Part shown: positions 1 to 8,105 of the stretch, piece after piece
Numbering within the stretch: the stretch's first letter is position 1
How the letters are laid out: every line of letters begins with the position of its first letter
Source of the DNA: Peribacillus glennii
GTDB taxonomy: Bacteria; Bacillota; Bacilli; Bacillales; DSM-1321
NCBI RefSeq assembly: GCF_003429105.1
Contig: NZ_QVTD01000008.1
Coordinates: 168,869-232,868 of the forward strand
Direction: 5' to 3'
Length of the DNA: 64,000 nucleotides
The notes under the pieces: generated by a model
Seen by the model: the letters and a program-made list of their open reading frames with translations, nothing else
Told to the model about the DNA's origin: nothing
Database searches by the model: none
Program-made: the position numbers and the translations under genes

Positions 1-1
1 C

Positions 2-112
2 AATACGAAATTAAAAGGAAATAATAACCAATCGAAGTTATTAGAGTCTTTGTCGGACCCGGCATTCCCAGATTATGCAACGACAGAAAGGGCGCAAGCA
101 GGAAGAGCCTGA
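2..112 (+). CDS. C-terminal end of an unrecognised protein (partial)
   Basis: An open frame runs in from the left edge and gives 36 residues ending in TTERAQAGRA before a TGA stop. It is directly followed by a strong intrinsic terminator, which suggests the real end of a transcription unit. The tail is hydrophilic, with no membrane segment. I do not recognise the family, and the start lies outside the window. Confidence 0.5.
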   Translation, partial: NTKLKGNNNQSKLLESLSDPAFPDYATTERAQAGRA

Positions 113-138
113 TGTAATCCAACCAATGGTCAAATCTC

Positions 139-175
139 AAAAAGGAATCAGTTTAATGGCTGATTCCTTTTTTGA
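139..175 (+). terminator. Intrinsic terminator
   Basis: A perfect 10-bp stem (AAAGGAATCA at 141-150, TGATTCCTTT at 161-170) with a 10-nt loop runs into a T tract. It closes the partial gene at the left edge. Confidence 0.85.
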
Positions 176-367
176 TTGCTATCTTACTTCTTCGTTCTTG
201 CCTACAGTGTTTTAGGGATCAATATGTCCGGACACAAAGAGATTTTAGGAATTTGGATAGGAGAAAATGAAAGTGCGAGTTTCTGGCTGGGAGTCTGTAA
301 TGACTTAAATCACAGAGGGGTGCAGGATATATTTTTAATGAAAGAACAATCAGTAGTTAATATATAA
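176..367 (+). pseudogene. IS256-family (mutator type) transposase fragment
   Basis: About 45 residues match the central catalytic part of IS256/mutator transposases, where a conserved block reads like LGINM.GHKE.LG.W.GENES and continues FWL...NDL..RGV.DI. A complete transposase is about 400 residues. Here the N-terminal and C-terminal parts are missing and the frame ends soon after the match, so this is a dead remnant. No terminal inverted repeats were found. It sits at the left side of the aromatic-degradation island, with a matching family fragment on the other strand at 15470-15751. Confidence 0.75.
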
Positions 368-942
368 AGAAAAAACGAATGGTTGGCGGCATTTTATAGT
401 AGGAGCAATTTTAGTAATCTTGTAATTTTTAATTAAGCTAACATGGCAGGTTGAAATAGTTCATAATAAAAAATCGAAGGTATTAATAAAAATCGATTAT
501 ATTCAAAGTTCCTTAGGGCTTCCTTTTAATCACTTGTATATAAATCATCACCAACATGTTATATTCATATTAATCGGAAAATTAAAAACCAACAATAGCG
601 GAAAATTTATGAAAAAATACGATATCTGTATTACTTTCTTCTATGGAAAGCTTTACACAGAGTAAATTAAGTGAGTTCCTGCTTTAAGAAAGCGGTAGGG
701 AGTGAGGCTATAGGAATCGGTAAGGTGTCAAACGTTCGGATTAAAGTACATGTATGATATTAAAAAGGTACTGCTGATGGTAAAAGGTTCAAAAAATAAG
801 CATATAATTAACCAATTTAAATGAGTGATTTTACACTTTCTGCAGACTGCAATTACTAAGATTCTGAGGACATGCTCTTTATAAATAATATAAGGGAAAA
901 ATTATGCCTATAAATGGATATAAATTGAATGGAGGAAAACAA
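368..942. other. Gene-free stretch
   Basis: This is AT-rich sequence with no convincing open frame on either strand, no tRNA-like fold and no strong hairpin. It probably includes the promoter of the nitronate monooxygenase gene and decayed insertion-sequence material. I saw nothing else in it. Confidence 0.5.
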
Positions 943-1917
943 ATGTCAAAAATTCCGTCAATACTTCAGAATTTGCGTATCCCTGTAATTGGCTCACCGT
1001 TATTTATTATTAGTAACCCTAAACTAGTGATAGAACAATGTAAGGCAGGAATCGTTGGATCAATCCCGTCACTGAATGCTAGACCCGCATCCTTACTTGA
1101 TGAATGGTTGGCAGAAATCACTGAGGAGCTCGCAACTTATAATGCAAAGAATCCAGATCGTCCAGCGGCACCATTTGCTATTAATCAAATTGTCCACAAG
1201 TCAAATGAACGGTTGGAATCCGACATGGAGTTGTGTGTTAAATACAAAGTTCCCATTATCATTTCGTCCTTGGGTGCCCGCGAGGAGATATTTGAGGCAG
1301 CACATAGCTACGGAGGAATTGTTCTGCACGATATAATCAATAACTCTTTCGCGCACAAGGCAATCGACAAAGGTGCAGATGGCTTAATTGCCGTTGCGGC
1401 AGGAGCTGGCGGTCATGCAGGAACAAAGAGCCCGTTTGCATTGGTTCAGGAAATCCGTGAGTGGTTTGACGGTCCGCTCGCTTTGTCCGGATCAATTGCT
1501 ACGGGAGGTGCAATCCTGGCCGCCCAAGCGATGGGGGCAGATTTTGCATATATCGGTTCGCCGTTCATTGCAACGCATGAAGCCCGTGCTTCTGAAGAGT
1601 ATAAGCAATCAATCGTTGACTCTACGTCTGATGATATTGTTTATAGCAGTCTTTTCACTGGTGTACATGGAAATTATCTGAAACCGTCAATCAGAGCAGC
1701 AGGATTGGATCCTGACAATCTTCCTGAAAGTGATCCCTCTCAGATGAATTTTGGAGAAAAGGCCGTCAAGCCATGGAAGGATATTTGGGGAAGCGGTCAA
1801 GGCATTGGTGCTATAAAACAGGTTACTGGTGCAGCAGAATTTGTAGAGAAGCTTCATAATGAATATATTGATGCCAGAGATAGTCTAATCAGCCGAAATA
1901 TAGTTAGAACAATCTGA
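943..1917 (+). CDS. Nitronate monooxygenase (2-nitropropane dioxygenase family)
   Basis: This 324-residue FMN-dependent TIM-barrel enzyme is expected to oxidise alkyl nitronates such as propionate-3-nitronate, in the cytoplasm. The family signatures are an N-terminal PVIGSPLF-like strand, a central IAVAAGAGGHAG segment with the catalytic His and Gly-rich flavin contacts, and an ALSGSIATGG plus AQAMGADFAYIGSPF phosphate-binding region. The first ATG in frame (904) has no good ribosome binding site; the ATG at 943 follows GGAGG at normal distance and matches the usual family start. The gene stands alone, closed by a terminator. A link to the neighbouring aromatic cluster, for example nitro-substituted substrates, is only a guess. 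Confidence 0.9.
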   Translation: MSKIPSILQNLRIPVIGSPLFIISNPKLVIEQCKAGIVGSIPSLNARPASLLDEWLAEITEELATYNAKNPDRPAAPFAINQIVHKSNERLESDMELCVKYKVPIIISSLGAREEIFEAAHSYGGIVLHDIINNSFAHKAIDKGADGLIAVAAGAGGHAGTKSPFALVQEIREWFDGPLALSGSIATGGAILAAQAMGADFAYIGSPFIATHEARASEEYKQSIVDSTSDDIVYSSLFTGVHGNYLKPSIRAAGLDPDNLPESDPSQMNFGEKAVKPWKDIWGSGQGIGAIKQVTGAAEFVEKLHNEYIDARDSLISRNIVRTI

Positions 1918-1964
1918 TCTGAAAAATCTTCTCAAATTAACATTTTATGGCCTTATTCGAGATT

Positions 1965-2000
1965 AGCCGCACAATGGTTTTATTTACGCGGCTTTTTTTC
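1965..2000 (+). terminator. Intrinsic terminator of the nitronate monooxygenase gene
   Basis: The stem AGCCGC (1965-1970) / GCGGCT (1988-1993) is followed directly by a run of T. Confidence 0.8.
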
Positions 2001-2184
2001 TAAATATGTTCGTTAGTCAAAATAACCATTCATAAATTTCATCAATTCTCTTAGTTATTAAAAGCGTGCGCCTTACTTACTTCATGTTCGTAGTTAACCC
2101 AAACTTCCATTAAACAGATTGTATAGAGGACAGGGCCCTTCCCATCCTCAGTATATTGCTTACTTCTTTAATCTAACATTACCA

Positions 2185-2313
2185 TCAATGATGCCAGTGG
2201 CCATGCCAATGATGAAAATGAGGATAATACCCGTAACCATATCCACCATACATAAATGGCGAGTATCCAAAACCCATCACTGGATAACCGAATCCACCAA
2301 AAAACGAAGGCAT
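2185..2313 (-). CDS. Small Gly/Tyr/Phe-rich protein with a His-rich tail
   Basis: This 42-residue frame begins MPSFFGGFGYPVMGFGY and ends HHWHGHWHH. The composition is almost only Gly, Tyr, Phe, Pro, His and Met, as in small spore-coat or surface peptides of Bacillaceae. A longer in-frame start at 2388 exists, but the added N-terminus has a different composition; the ATG at 2313 has an AGGTG-type site upstream. The His/Trp tail could bind metal. No family was recognised; it could be a fortuitous frame, but the sustained aromatic-glycine pattern argues for a real gene. The flanks hold no other gene. Confidence 0.5.
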   Translation of the reverse strand: MPSFFGGFGYPVMGFGYSPFMYGGYGYGYYPHFHHWHGHWHH

Positions 2314-2598
2314 ATAAGCACCTGCTTTATCAGAGTTTATACTACACTTTAGACATATCTTGAATCTACAGTAAAAGACCTTGCTCAAATGATTAAAGAA
2401 TTAAAGCAGGGAATGAAACTTGCGGAATCAGCTGATGATGAAATTACCTGAGATATGTTCCAGTGATCGACCATAAAAGTAATTATGGGTTCATTCTTAA
2501 AAATAGTTATGAGATCTTGGCCTTTGGGATGAATTAATTAAAAAACTTTTAAAGCGAAATAAATGTAATAAAGCCACTGTATTCAAAAGATGAACGAT

Positions 2599-2647
2599 AC
2601 CCAGAATAATGGACATTTATAAAAAAGTCCCTTATTCTGGGTTTTTC
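2599..2647 (+). terminator. Long intrinsic terminator-like hairpin
   Basis: ACCCAGAATAA (2599-2609) pairs with TTATTCTGGGT (2632-2642), with an inner GGAC/GTCC stem, and is followed by a T tract. It ends whatever is transcribed through 2000-2600 and insulates the phenol operon. Confidence 0.75.
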
Positions 2648-2786
2648 TATGTCTATATACGCATCTTCCTTAACAAATTAAAAGAGATTTATTTCTTATA
2701 ACTATTTATACTATTTACATGGTAAATTTGTATATAACCATACTTTTTTACTGTTTCGTGCCAAAAGCATATTTTGCTATTATTTG

Positions 2787-2800
2787 TGTAAGCGTTAACA
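2787..2800 (+). promoter_or_regulatory. CcpA cre site upstream of the flavin reductase gene
   Basis: TGTAAGCGTTAACA matches the cre consensus TGWAANCGNTNWCA at every position. It lies 23 bp before the start codon, where bound CcpA-HPr(Ser-P) would block initiation or elongation. This predicts carbon catabolite repression of the phenol module. Confidence 0.75.
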
Positions 2801-2822
2801 ATTTGTTAAAGGAGAGAAAATT

Positions 2823-3284
2823 ATGGATTCAAGAGAATTGAGAAACTGTATGGGTCATTTCGCTACGGGTGTAACTGTTATAACATGTGATACGGAAGAT
2901 GGAACTCATGGCATAACCGCAAATTCTTTTACTTCTGTTTCACTTGATCCACCGCTCGTTTTAGTTTCTATAGACAGAAAAGCGAAAGCGCTTCAACAGT
3001 TAAAAAATAATAATTTCACTGTGAATATCTTAAAGGAGGATCAGGAGGATATCGCTATGCATTTTGCTGGCCGCCCGCTTGATGAACCTACTTTTCAATT
3101 TGAAAAAGGTAATCTTTCGACCCGGTTGAAGGATACCCTTGCTTATGTGGAATGTGAACCATGGGCCGAGTATGATGGTGGGGATCATGTTCTATATGTG
3201 GGTAAAGTGAGTGATTTTACGTATAATCACGGTCGCCCGCTTGCCTACTATTGCGGCAAATTTTCGGACGTTTTACCAAAATGA
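2823..3284 (+). CDS. NAD(P)H:flavin reductase component of the phenol/4-HPA monooxygenase
   Basis: This 153-residue member of the HpaC/PheA2 flavin reductase-like family (split-barrel FMN-binding fold) supplies reduced FAD to the oxygenase component encoded at 5508. Visible family features are FATGVTVITC near the N-terminus, ITANSFTSVSLDPPLVLVS (flavin phosphate and ring contacts), and a C-terminal GGDHVLYVGKV block. The length is normal for the family (about 150-170). The start has the site AAAGGAGAG at correct spacing. A perfect cre site lies just upstream, and the regulator gene follows 41 bp downstream in the same direction, so the two are probably co-transcribed. Confidence 0.9.
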   Translation: MDSRELRNCMGHFATGVTVITCDTEDGTHGITANSFTSVSLDPPLVLVSIDRKAKALQQLKNNNFTVNILKEDQEDIAMHFAGRPLDEPTFQFEKGNLSTRLKDTLAYVECEPWAEYDGGDHVLYVGKVSDFTYNHGRPLAYYCGKFSDVLPK

Positions 3285-3325
3285 TTCCGAATTGAAATTA
3301 TGAAATAGTGAGGGGAGCAGAAAAA

Positions 3326-5125
3326 ATGAAAGCTCATAAGTTACAATTTGATAGTTTAATAGATACTAATCCCCGTACTGGAGTAATAAAGTTTAGTGAT
3401 AGAAGAATGGCCCTGGTGTCTGTAGAGGCACTGGGCATTCTACGGAGAGATTTGGTGAATACCCTGAGCATGGAGAGAGCTAAAGGTTTTCTCATGCGTT
3501 ATGGATGGGCATGCGGATACAAGGATGGGCAGACTTTAGAAGAAATGTATGAATGGGATTCGCAAAAGGAATTATTTTTAGCTGGTCCATATCTTCATAC
3601 TTTAGAGGGAATCGTTACAGTGGAACCTGATATACTAGAGCTAAATGAGGACGCTCTTCATTTTACCGGGATATGGAGGAATTCATTTGAAGCAGTTGAA
3701 CATATCAATCATTTTGGCCACAGCAGCGATCCTGTATGCTGGATTCTGATCGGATATGCCAGCGGCTATTTAACCAAGGTTTCTGGACAAGAAGTGCTTG
3801 TATATGAAGAATCGTGTCAAGGAAAGGGAGACGATCATTGTTACTTTGTAGCCAAAACCTATGATCCATGTAATGAACGGCATAAGCAGGACTTACGTTA
3901 TTACAAGTCTGAAACATTACTATCAGAATTAGATCGGGTGTATAAGGAAGTTAGAGAACTCAACGAGAACATAATAGAGTCCGAGCGGGTTCAAAACGAA
4001 TTGACAGATATGCTGCTTGAAGATAAAAATGTGTCAGAAACGGTTGGATTAATATCAAATATTGTTCAAAAAAGTATTGTTATAGATTCTTTTCATAAGC
4101 AGATGGATAGCTGTTTCAAGTCCACTATAGATATGGAAACGTATGAGAGATGGATCAAAAGTGAGGGCCGGTATGAAGCGTTAGATACATACATTGATAC
4201 ATTCCCCATCCGGACTCATGATGTGAACCTAGGAAGAATGGTTGTCATAGGTGATAAACCACTTAGTAAAAGGGAACAAATGATTATTAAAAGATCAGTT
4301 ACTGTATGTACTGTTCAATTGTATCACCAGAGGAAAATCACGCAATCTATATGGAGAAAACGGGAGGATTTCTTTGATGAATTATTAAATAACAAAATTG
4401 ATGAAAACACTCTTCAACGACATATGCCTGTATTTGACTTTGATCCCCGGGAACCAAACCGCATCCTCACATTGAAGATAGAACCTTTTGATAATAAGAA
4501 AGATATTCTTCAATACATAGGTTTAATTTATCCAGATATTGACGCTTTCATAAAAGATCAATATATCGTTCTTCTATTAACAGAGAAAGAAATTGAGATA
4601 GAAACCTTTACATCGAAACTCCAGAAAGTTATTCAGGAAGAATTCAAACATATAAAAACCTATATTAGTGTCGGGCGCATAGCAAAAAATCTCAAAGATT
4701 TAGCAAAAAGCTATAAAGACGCATGCCGCATATGTGATTTTATACAGCTTGCCTATCCCACTGACAGCAGGGCTTCTTATTACGAAGAATTGGAACCTGT
4801 CATTATGTTCCTTAAAGGGATCGATCAGGAGGAATTGATTGATTTTTGTAAAGAAACCATCGGTAAATTGGTTGAATATGACGATACAAACCAAGGGAAT
4901 TTAGTTATTACATTGAAGTCTTATTTGGATCATAACGGGAATCTTCAGCAAACTGCAGATGACCTGCATCTTTCCATTGCGGGTTTGCGTTACCGGATAG
5001 AAAAGATAGAATCTTTTTGCAAGGCTGACTTAAAAACGGGAACTGGACGTTTTAAATACCAGTTGGCTATTCGCATTTATTTCGCGATGCAAATCATTAA
5101 CAATAGACCAGCTTTGACAACCTAA
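3326..5125 (+). CDS. XylR_N-V4R-PucR-type transcriptional activator of aromatic catabolism
   Basis: This 599-residue cytoplasmic regulator has an N-terminal aromatic-sensing XylR_N-like domain (about 10-95), then a V4R domain (about 110-170, with GYASGYLTKVSGQ and a C-x(7)-C-like EESCQGKGDDHCYFV end). A short coiled coil follows (about 195-225), then a middle PucR/CdaR-like region and a C-terminal PucR-type helix-turn-helix (about 535-595, YLDHNGNLQQTADDLHLS then GLRYRIEKIE). Classical XylR/DmpR proteins carry a sigma-54 AAA+ domain instead; none is present here, so activation should be sigma-54 independent. The ATG at 3326 follows AGGGGAG; the GTG at 3308 is rejected. Lying between the reductase and oxygenase genes, it probably senses phenol. 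Confidence 0.85.
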   Translation: MKAHKLQFDSLIDTNPRTGVIKFSDRRMALVSVEALGILRRDLVNTLSMERAKGFLMRYGWACGYKDGQTLEEMYEWDSQKELFLAGPYLHTLEGIVTVEPDILELNEDALHFTGIWRNSFEAVEHINHFGHSSDPVCWILIGYASGYLTKVSGQEVLVYEESCQGKGDDHCYFVAKTYDPCNERHKQDLRYYKSETLLSELDRVYKEVRELNENIIESERVQNELTDMLLEDKNVSETVGLISNIVQKSIVIDSFHKQMDSCFKSTIDMETYERWIKSEGRYEALDTYIDTFPIRTHDVNLGRMVVIGDKPLSKREQMIIKRSVTVCTVQLYHQRKITQSIWRKREDFFDELLNNKIDENTLQRHMPVFDFDPREPNRILTLKIEPFDNKKDILQYIGLIYPDIDAFIKDQYIVLLLTEKEIEIETFTSKLQKVIQEEFKHIKTYISVGRIAKNLKDLAKSYKDACRICDFIQLAYPTDSRASYYEELEPVIMFLKGIDQEELIDFCKETIGKLVEYDDTNQGNLVITLKSYLDHNGNLQQTADDLHLSIAGLRYRIEKIESFCKADLKTGTGRFKYQLAIRIYFAMQIINNRPALTT

Positions 5126-5188
5126 ACTTCTAATCATTTTAAAACAAGAGTTTGGATGTTTTTTACTGCTATGTTTATACCGTTTTGT

Positions 5189-5240
5189 AAAGATCATGAA
5201 ATGAAGCGGCTTCCATTGCTTCTTTAGTGGTCTTTTTTTA
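5189..5240 (+). terminator. Intrinsic terminator after the regulator gene
   Basis: AAAGATCA / TGGTCTTT arms with an inner GAAGC/GCTTC stem precede a run of seven T. It separates the reductase-regulator unit from the oxygenase gene. Confidence 0.7.
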
Positions 5241-5470
5241 ATGATCCATACAAATTTTTAAGGATATCTGCTTAAACCAATCTGTAAACAATAGGCTGTT
5301 TCTTATAGTGATTCCATACGACTCATTACTAAAGAGTCTAACATCCGGGATTCATAAAGCCCAATTGACGCGGAGGAGTAATACCGCAAAAACATAAAAT
5401 AGAACGATATTTGTCAGTATATTTTTGCAGTTCAAAAAATTTAAAAAACTATTCATAATAAAAATATGAA

Positions 5471-5485
5471 ATGAAAGCGCTTCAA
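5471..5485 (+). promoter_or_regulatory. Probable CcpA cre site upstream of the monooxygenase gene
   Basis: ATGAAAGCGCTTCAA matches the WTGAAARCGYTTWNN form of cre except at one flank position. It lies 22 bp before the start codon and mirrors the cre site at 2787. The rest of 5241-5507 has no gene; a weak inverted repeat GACTC/GAGTC near 5320 could be an activator site. Confidence 0.65.
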
Positions 5486-5507
5486 AAACATTCAAGGAGG
5501 CTAGAAA

Positions 5508-7055
5508 ATGAAAGTTGATCAAAAAGTATTAACAAAACGGCCATTAACTGGACAAGAATATTTGGAAAGCCTGAGGGACGGCCGAGAGGTTTGGATTCAT
5601 GGCGAGAAGGTGGAAGACGTTACCACTCATCCGGCTTTCCGGAATTCTGCACGTTCCATTGCAAGGCTTTATGACGCTTTGCATGATGAAAAAACGAAGG
5701 ATATTCTAACGGTACAAACTGATACAGGAAATGGAGGTTATACCCAAAAGTTCTTCCAATTTGATCAAAGTGCCGAGGATTTGTTGAAATCCCGTAATGC
5801 GATTGCACAATGGGCCAAATTAACATATGGGCAAATGGGCAGATCACCAGATTATAAAGCCGCCTTCCTGGCTACGCTCGGCGCAGATCCTGATTACTAT
5901 GCGCCATATCAAGATAATGCAAGAAGATGGTATAAGGAAGCTCAGGAAAACAATTGGTTTTTCAACCATGCGATCATCAACCCGCCGGTAGACCGACATA
6001 AACCATTGGAAGCCGTGTCAGATATTTTTATTAGGGCTGTAGGGGAAACCGAGGAAGGAGTAATTGTAAGTGGTGCCAAGATGGTTGCCACCGGATCGGC
6101 CCTCACGAATTACAACTTTGTCGCCCACTATGGTGCAGCTCCAATCAAGAAAGAGGAATTTGCCCTTTGCTTTATAGCCCCAATGAATACTCCAGGCGTA
6201 AAGCTTGTTAGCCGAGCTTCGTATGAAATGAACGCGGCCGTAATGGGCAGTCCGTTCGACTACCCTTTAAGCAGCAGGTTCGATGAAAATGATGCTGTTC
6301 TTATCTTTGATGAAGCTTTGATTCCATGGGAAAATATCTTGATTTATAAAGACGTCGAGAAAATCAATAATTTCTTTGCTGAAACTGGTTTCCTAAATCG
6401 CTTTACATTCCATGGAGTAACAAGATTGGCCGTCAAGCTGGATTTTGTGTCAGGTCTACTTTTAAAAGCTGTAAAGGTGAATGGGACAGATCAATTCCGG
6501 GGAGTACAGGTTAACGTAGGAGAAGTTTTGGCATGGAAGAATATGTTTTGGGCTTTAAGTGATGCTATGGCACTTAACCCTAACGAGGGAAGAAATGGAA
6601 CAGTCCTGCCAAATTTAAATTATGGATTAGCCTATAGGGTCTTTATGTCAGAGGGCTGGCCAAAGGTGAAAGAAATCATTGAAAACGTGGTGGCAGGCAG
6701 TTTGATTGTCCAGCCTTCCAGCTCACTCGACTTTAAAAATCCGGAGCTTCGTCCTTTTCTTGATAAGCTGTACAGGGGGTCCAATGGTGTTGAGTCAGTG
6801 GACAAGATCAAGCTTATCAAGCTGCTGTGGGATGTTGTAGGTACGGAATACGGCGGCAGGCATGAACTGTATGAACGGAATTATTCAGGAAATCATGAAA
6901 ACATTCGTCTTGAAAACCTTATCGTAGCGAATCAGAATGGGCAAGCAGAAGAGTTTGAGAAATTCGTGGAAGAATGCCTGAGCGACTATGACCTGAACGG
7001 GTGGACAAATGATACATGGATCAATCCAGATGATATCAGCTATTTTTCTAAATAA
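5508..7055 (+). CDS. Two-component flavin-dependent monooxygenase, oxygenase subunit (PheA1/HpaB family; probable phenol 2-hydroxylase)
   Basis: This 515-residue enzyme of the 4-hydroxyphenylacetate 3-monooxygenase/HpaB fold (acyl-CoA-dehydrogenase-like) uses FADH2 from a separate reductase to hydroxylate a phenol ortho to its OH. Family landmarks are RSPDYKAAFLATLGADP, a NHAIINPPVDRHKP block with the flavin-contact R and H, and the downstream MNAAVMGSPFDYPLSSR segment. Length and spacing are complete. The start follows AAGGAGG. No homoprotocatechuate genes are nearby while all catechol ortho-cleavage genes are, so phenol to catechol is the best substrate call, as in the Geobacillus PheA1A2 system; HpaB specificity is the alternative. 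Confidence 0.85.
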   Translation: MKVDQKVLTKRPLTGQEYLESLRDGREVWIHGEKVEDVTTHPAFRNSARSIARLYDALHDEKTKDILTVQTDTGNGGYTQKFFQFDQSAEDLLKSRNAIAQWAKLTYGQMGRSPDYKAAFLATLGADPDYYAPYQDNARRWYKEAQENNWFFNHAIINPPVDRHKPLEAVSDIFIRAVGETEEGVIVSGAKMVATGSALTNYNFVAHYGAAPIKKEEFALCFIAPMNTPGVKLVSRASYEMNAAVMGSPFDYPLSSRFDENDAVLIFDEALIPWENILIYKDVEKINNFFAETGFLNRFTFHGVTRLAVKLDFVSGLLLKAVKVNGTDQFRGVQVNVGEVLAWKNMFWALSDAMALNPNEGRNGTVLPNLNYGLAYRVFMSEGWPKVKEIIENVVAGSLIVQPSSSLDFKNPELRPFLDKLYRGSNGVESVDKIKLIKLLWDVVGTEYGGRHELYERNYSGNHENIRLENLIVANQNGQAEEFEKFVEECLSDYDLNGWTNDTWINPDDISYFSK

Positions 7056-7202
7056 ATAGATTCTCACTGCACCACACAAAATGCAGGGTCATTCGTTCTT
7101 AAAAAATGGCCCTGTACTCTAAATTCACAGTTATTAAAGTCGAATGTGTTACGGGATTTGCAAATTCCCTTATGAAAATTCACATTAGCTGGAGGACTCA
7201 CC

Positions 7203-7748
7203 ATGAAAGTAATCAGAAATGGTATATTGTCGCTTAAACACTCCGTCCTAACTATCGGTGCTTTTGATGGCATTCACCTTGGGCACCAGTCATTGATAGT
7301 CAAAACTGTGAATCGTGCTCGTGAACTAGCTGTCCCGTCTGTCGTCTATACATTTGATCCACCGCCCCGAGTGTATTTCCAAAAGCAAATGTTGTTGACT
7401 ACTGTTCAAGAAAAGCTGGTTTTCCTCCGGAAACTGGGGGTGGATTATACAGTCATAGCTAATTTTGACACTTACTTTCTTTCAAAAAGTGCAGCGGAAT
7501 TTATTGAAGAGTTGAAGAGTTTAGCACCACATGAGATATGGATAGGCCCAGACTTTCAGTTCGGGAAAGGAAAGACAGGTTCGATAAAAGATCTTTCAGA
7601 ACAGTTTAACACCTATACATTTCCGGTTGTGAAGTGTTCCAAGGGGGAAATCATTTCCTCCACCCGCATTAGGAAATTGCTCGGAAATCAGCAACAACAG
7701 CTTGCACATGAGCTGCTTGGAAGAAACAGGTTGCAGAAAATCGATTAG
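7203..7748 (+). CDS. Stand-alone FAD synthetase (RibF N-terminal domain only)
   Basis: This 181-residue protein has the nucleotidyltransferase fold of bifunctional RibF: the TIGAFDGIHLGHQ adenylyl-transfer motif near residue 18, VVYTFDPPPRVYF, IGPDFQFGKGKTGS, and the closing ISSTRIRKLL. The sequence ends at LLGRN, exactly where the riboflavin kinase domain begins in normal RibF (about 310 residues), so only FMN-to-FAD adenylylation is expected. The start follows TGGAGG. It lies next to an FAD-consuming monooxygenase, which suggests a dedicated FAD supply. The kinase part is absent rather than frameshifted, since a different gene remnant follows at once. Confidence 0.85.
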   Translation: MKVIRNGILSLKHSVLTIGAFDGIHLGHQSLIVKTVNRARELAVPSVVYTFDPPPRVYFQKQMLLTTVQEKLVFLRKLGVDYTVIANFDTYFLSKSAAEFIEELKSLAPHEIWIGPDFQFGKGKTGSIKDLSEQFNTYTFPVVKCSKGEIISSTRIRKLLGNQQQQLAHELLGRNRLQKID

Positions 7749-7779
7749 GAACTTAGGGGATATACAAAAGGGGGATTAC

Positions 7780-7979
7780 ATGTTTTCCATAGACCCTGCG
7801 ACATTAAGTGAGAGAGAAATCTACAAGCTGCTCATTGGAAGTATCATTCAGTACCCTTTCAAAGCTGAAGTATATGAAAAATGGAAAATCAGACATGAGG
7901 ACTCTCTGCTGTAAGCCGGTTAGCCGATGATAACTATGCAGTAGTCGGACATGTATTTTCTCTAAAAAGACCGGTTTAG
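7780..7979 (+). pseudogene. Collapsed flavin reductase-family gene
   Basis: An ATG with a GGGGG site starts MFSIDPATLSEREIYKLLIG, the N-terminus of flavoredoxin-type flavin reductases. After about 30 residues the similarity stops and a TAA follows. One base off frame, the sequence resumes as SRLADDNYAVVGHVFSL, the family's C-terminal block, ending in TAG at 7977. About 130 residues between the two ends have been lost by deletion plus frameshift. A second reductase thus once stood next to the FAD synthetase gene. Confidence 0.75.
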
Positions 7980-8032
7980 TGCGGAAAAATACGCCGAAGT
8001 GATACTCCCTTCTGGATTAATTCTCTAGCTCG

Positions 8033-8073
8033 TCTTGCCATAAGAAAACAATCTTTCTTTTCCTATGACAAGA
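8033..8073. repeat. Long inverted repeat between convergent units (possible terminator)
   Basis: A 16-nt arm beginning TCTTGCCATAAGAAAA at 8033 pairs with its complement at 8058-8073, allowing two mismatches, around a 9-nt loop. It lies between the reductase remnant and the end of the oppositely oriented IclR gene. No long T tract follows on either strand, so terminator function is uncertain. Confidence 0.5.
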
Positions 8074-8105
8074 TACATTAGTAACAAAGGATTTAAGCCC
8101 TATTA

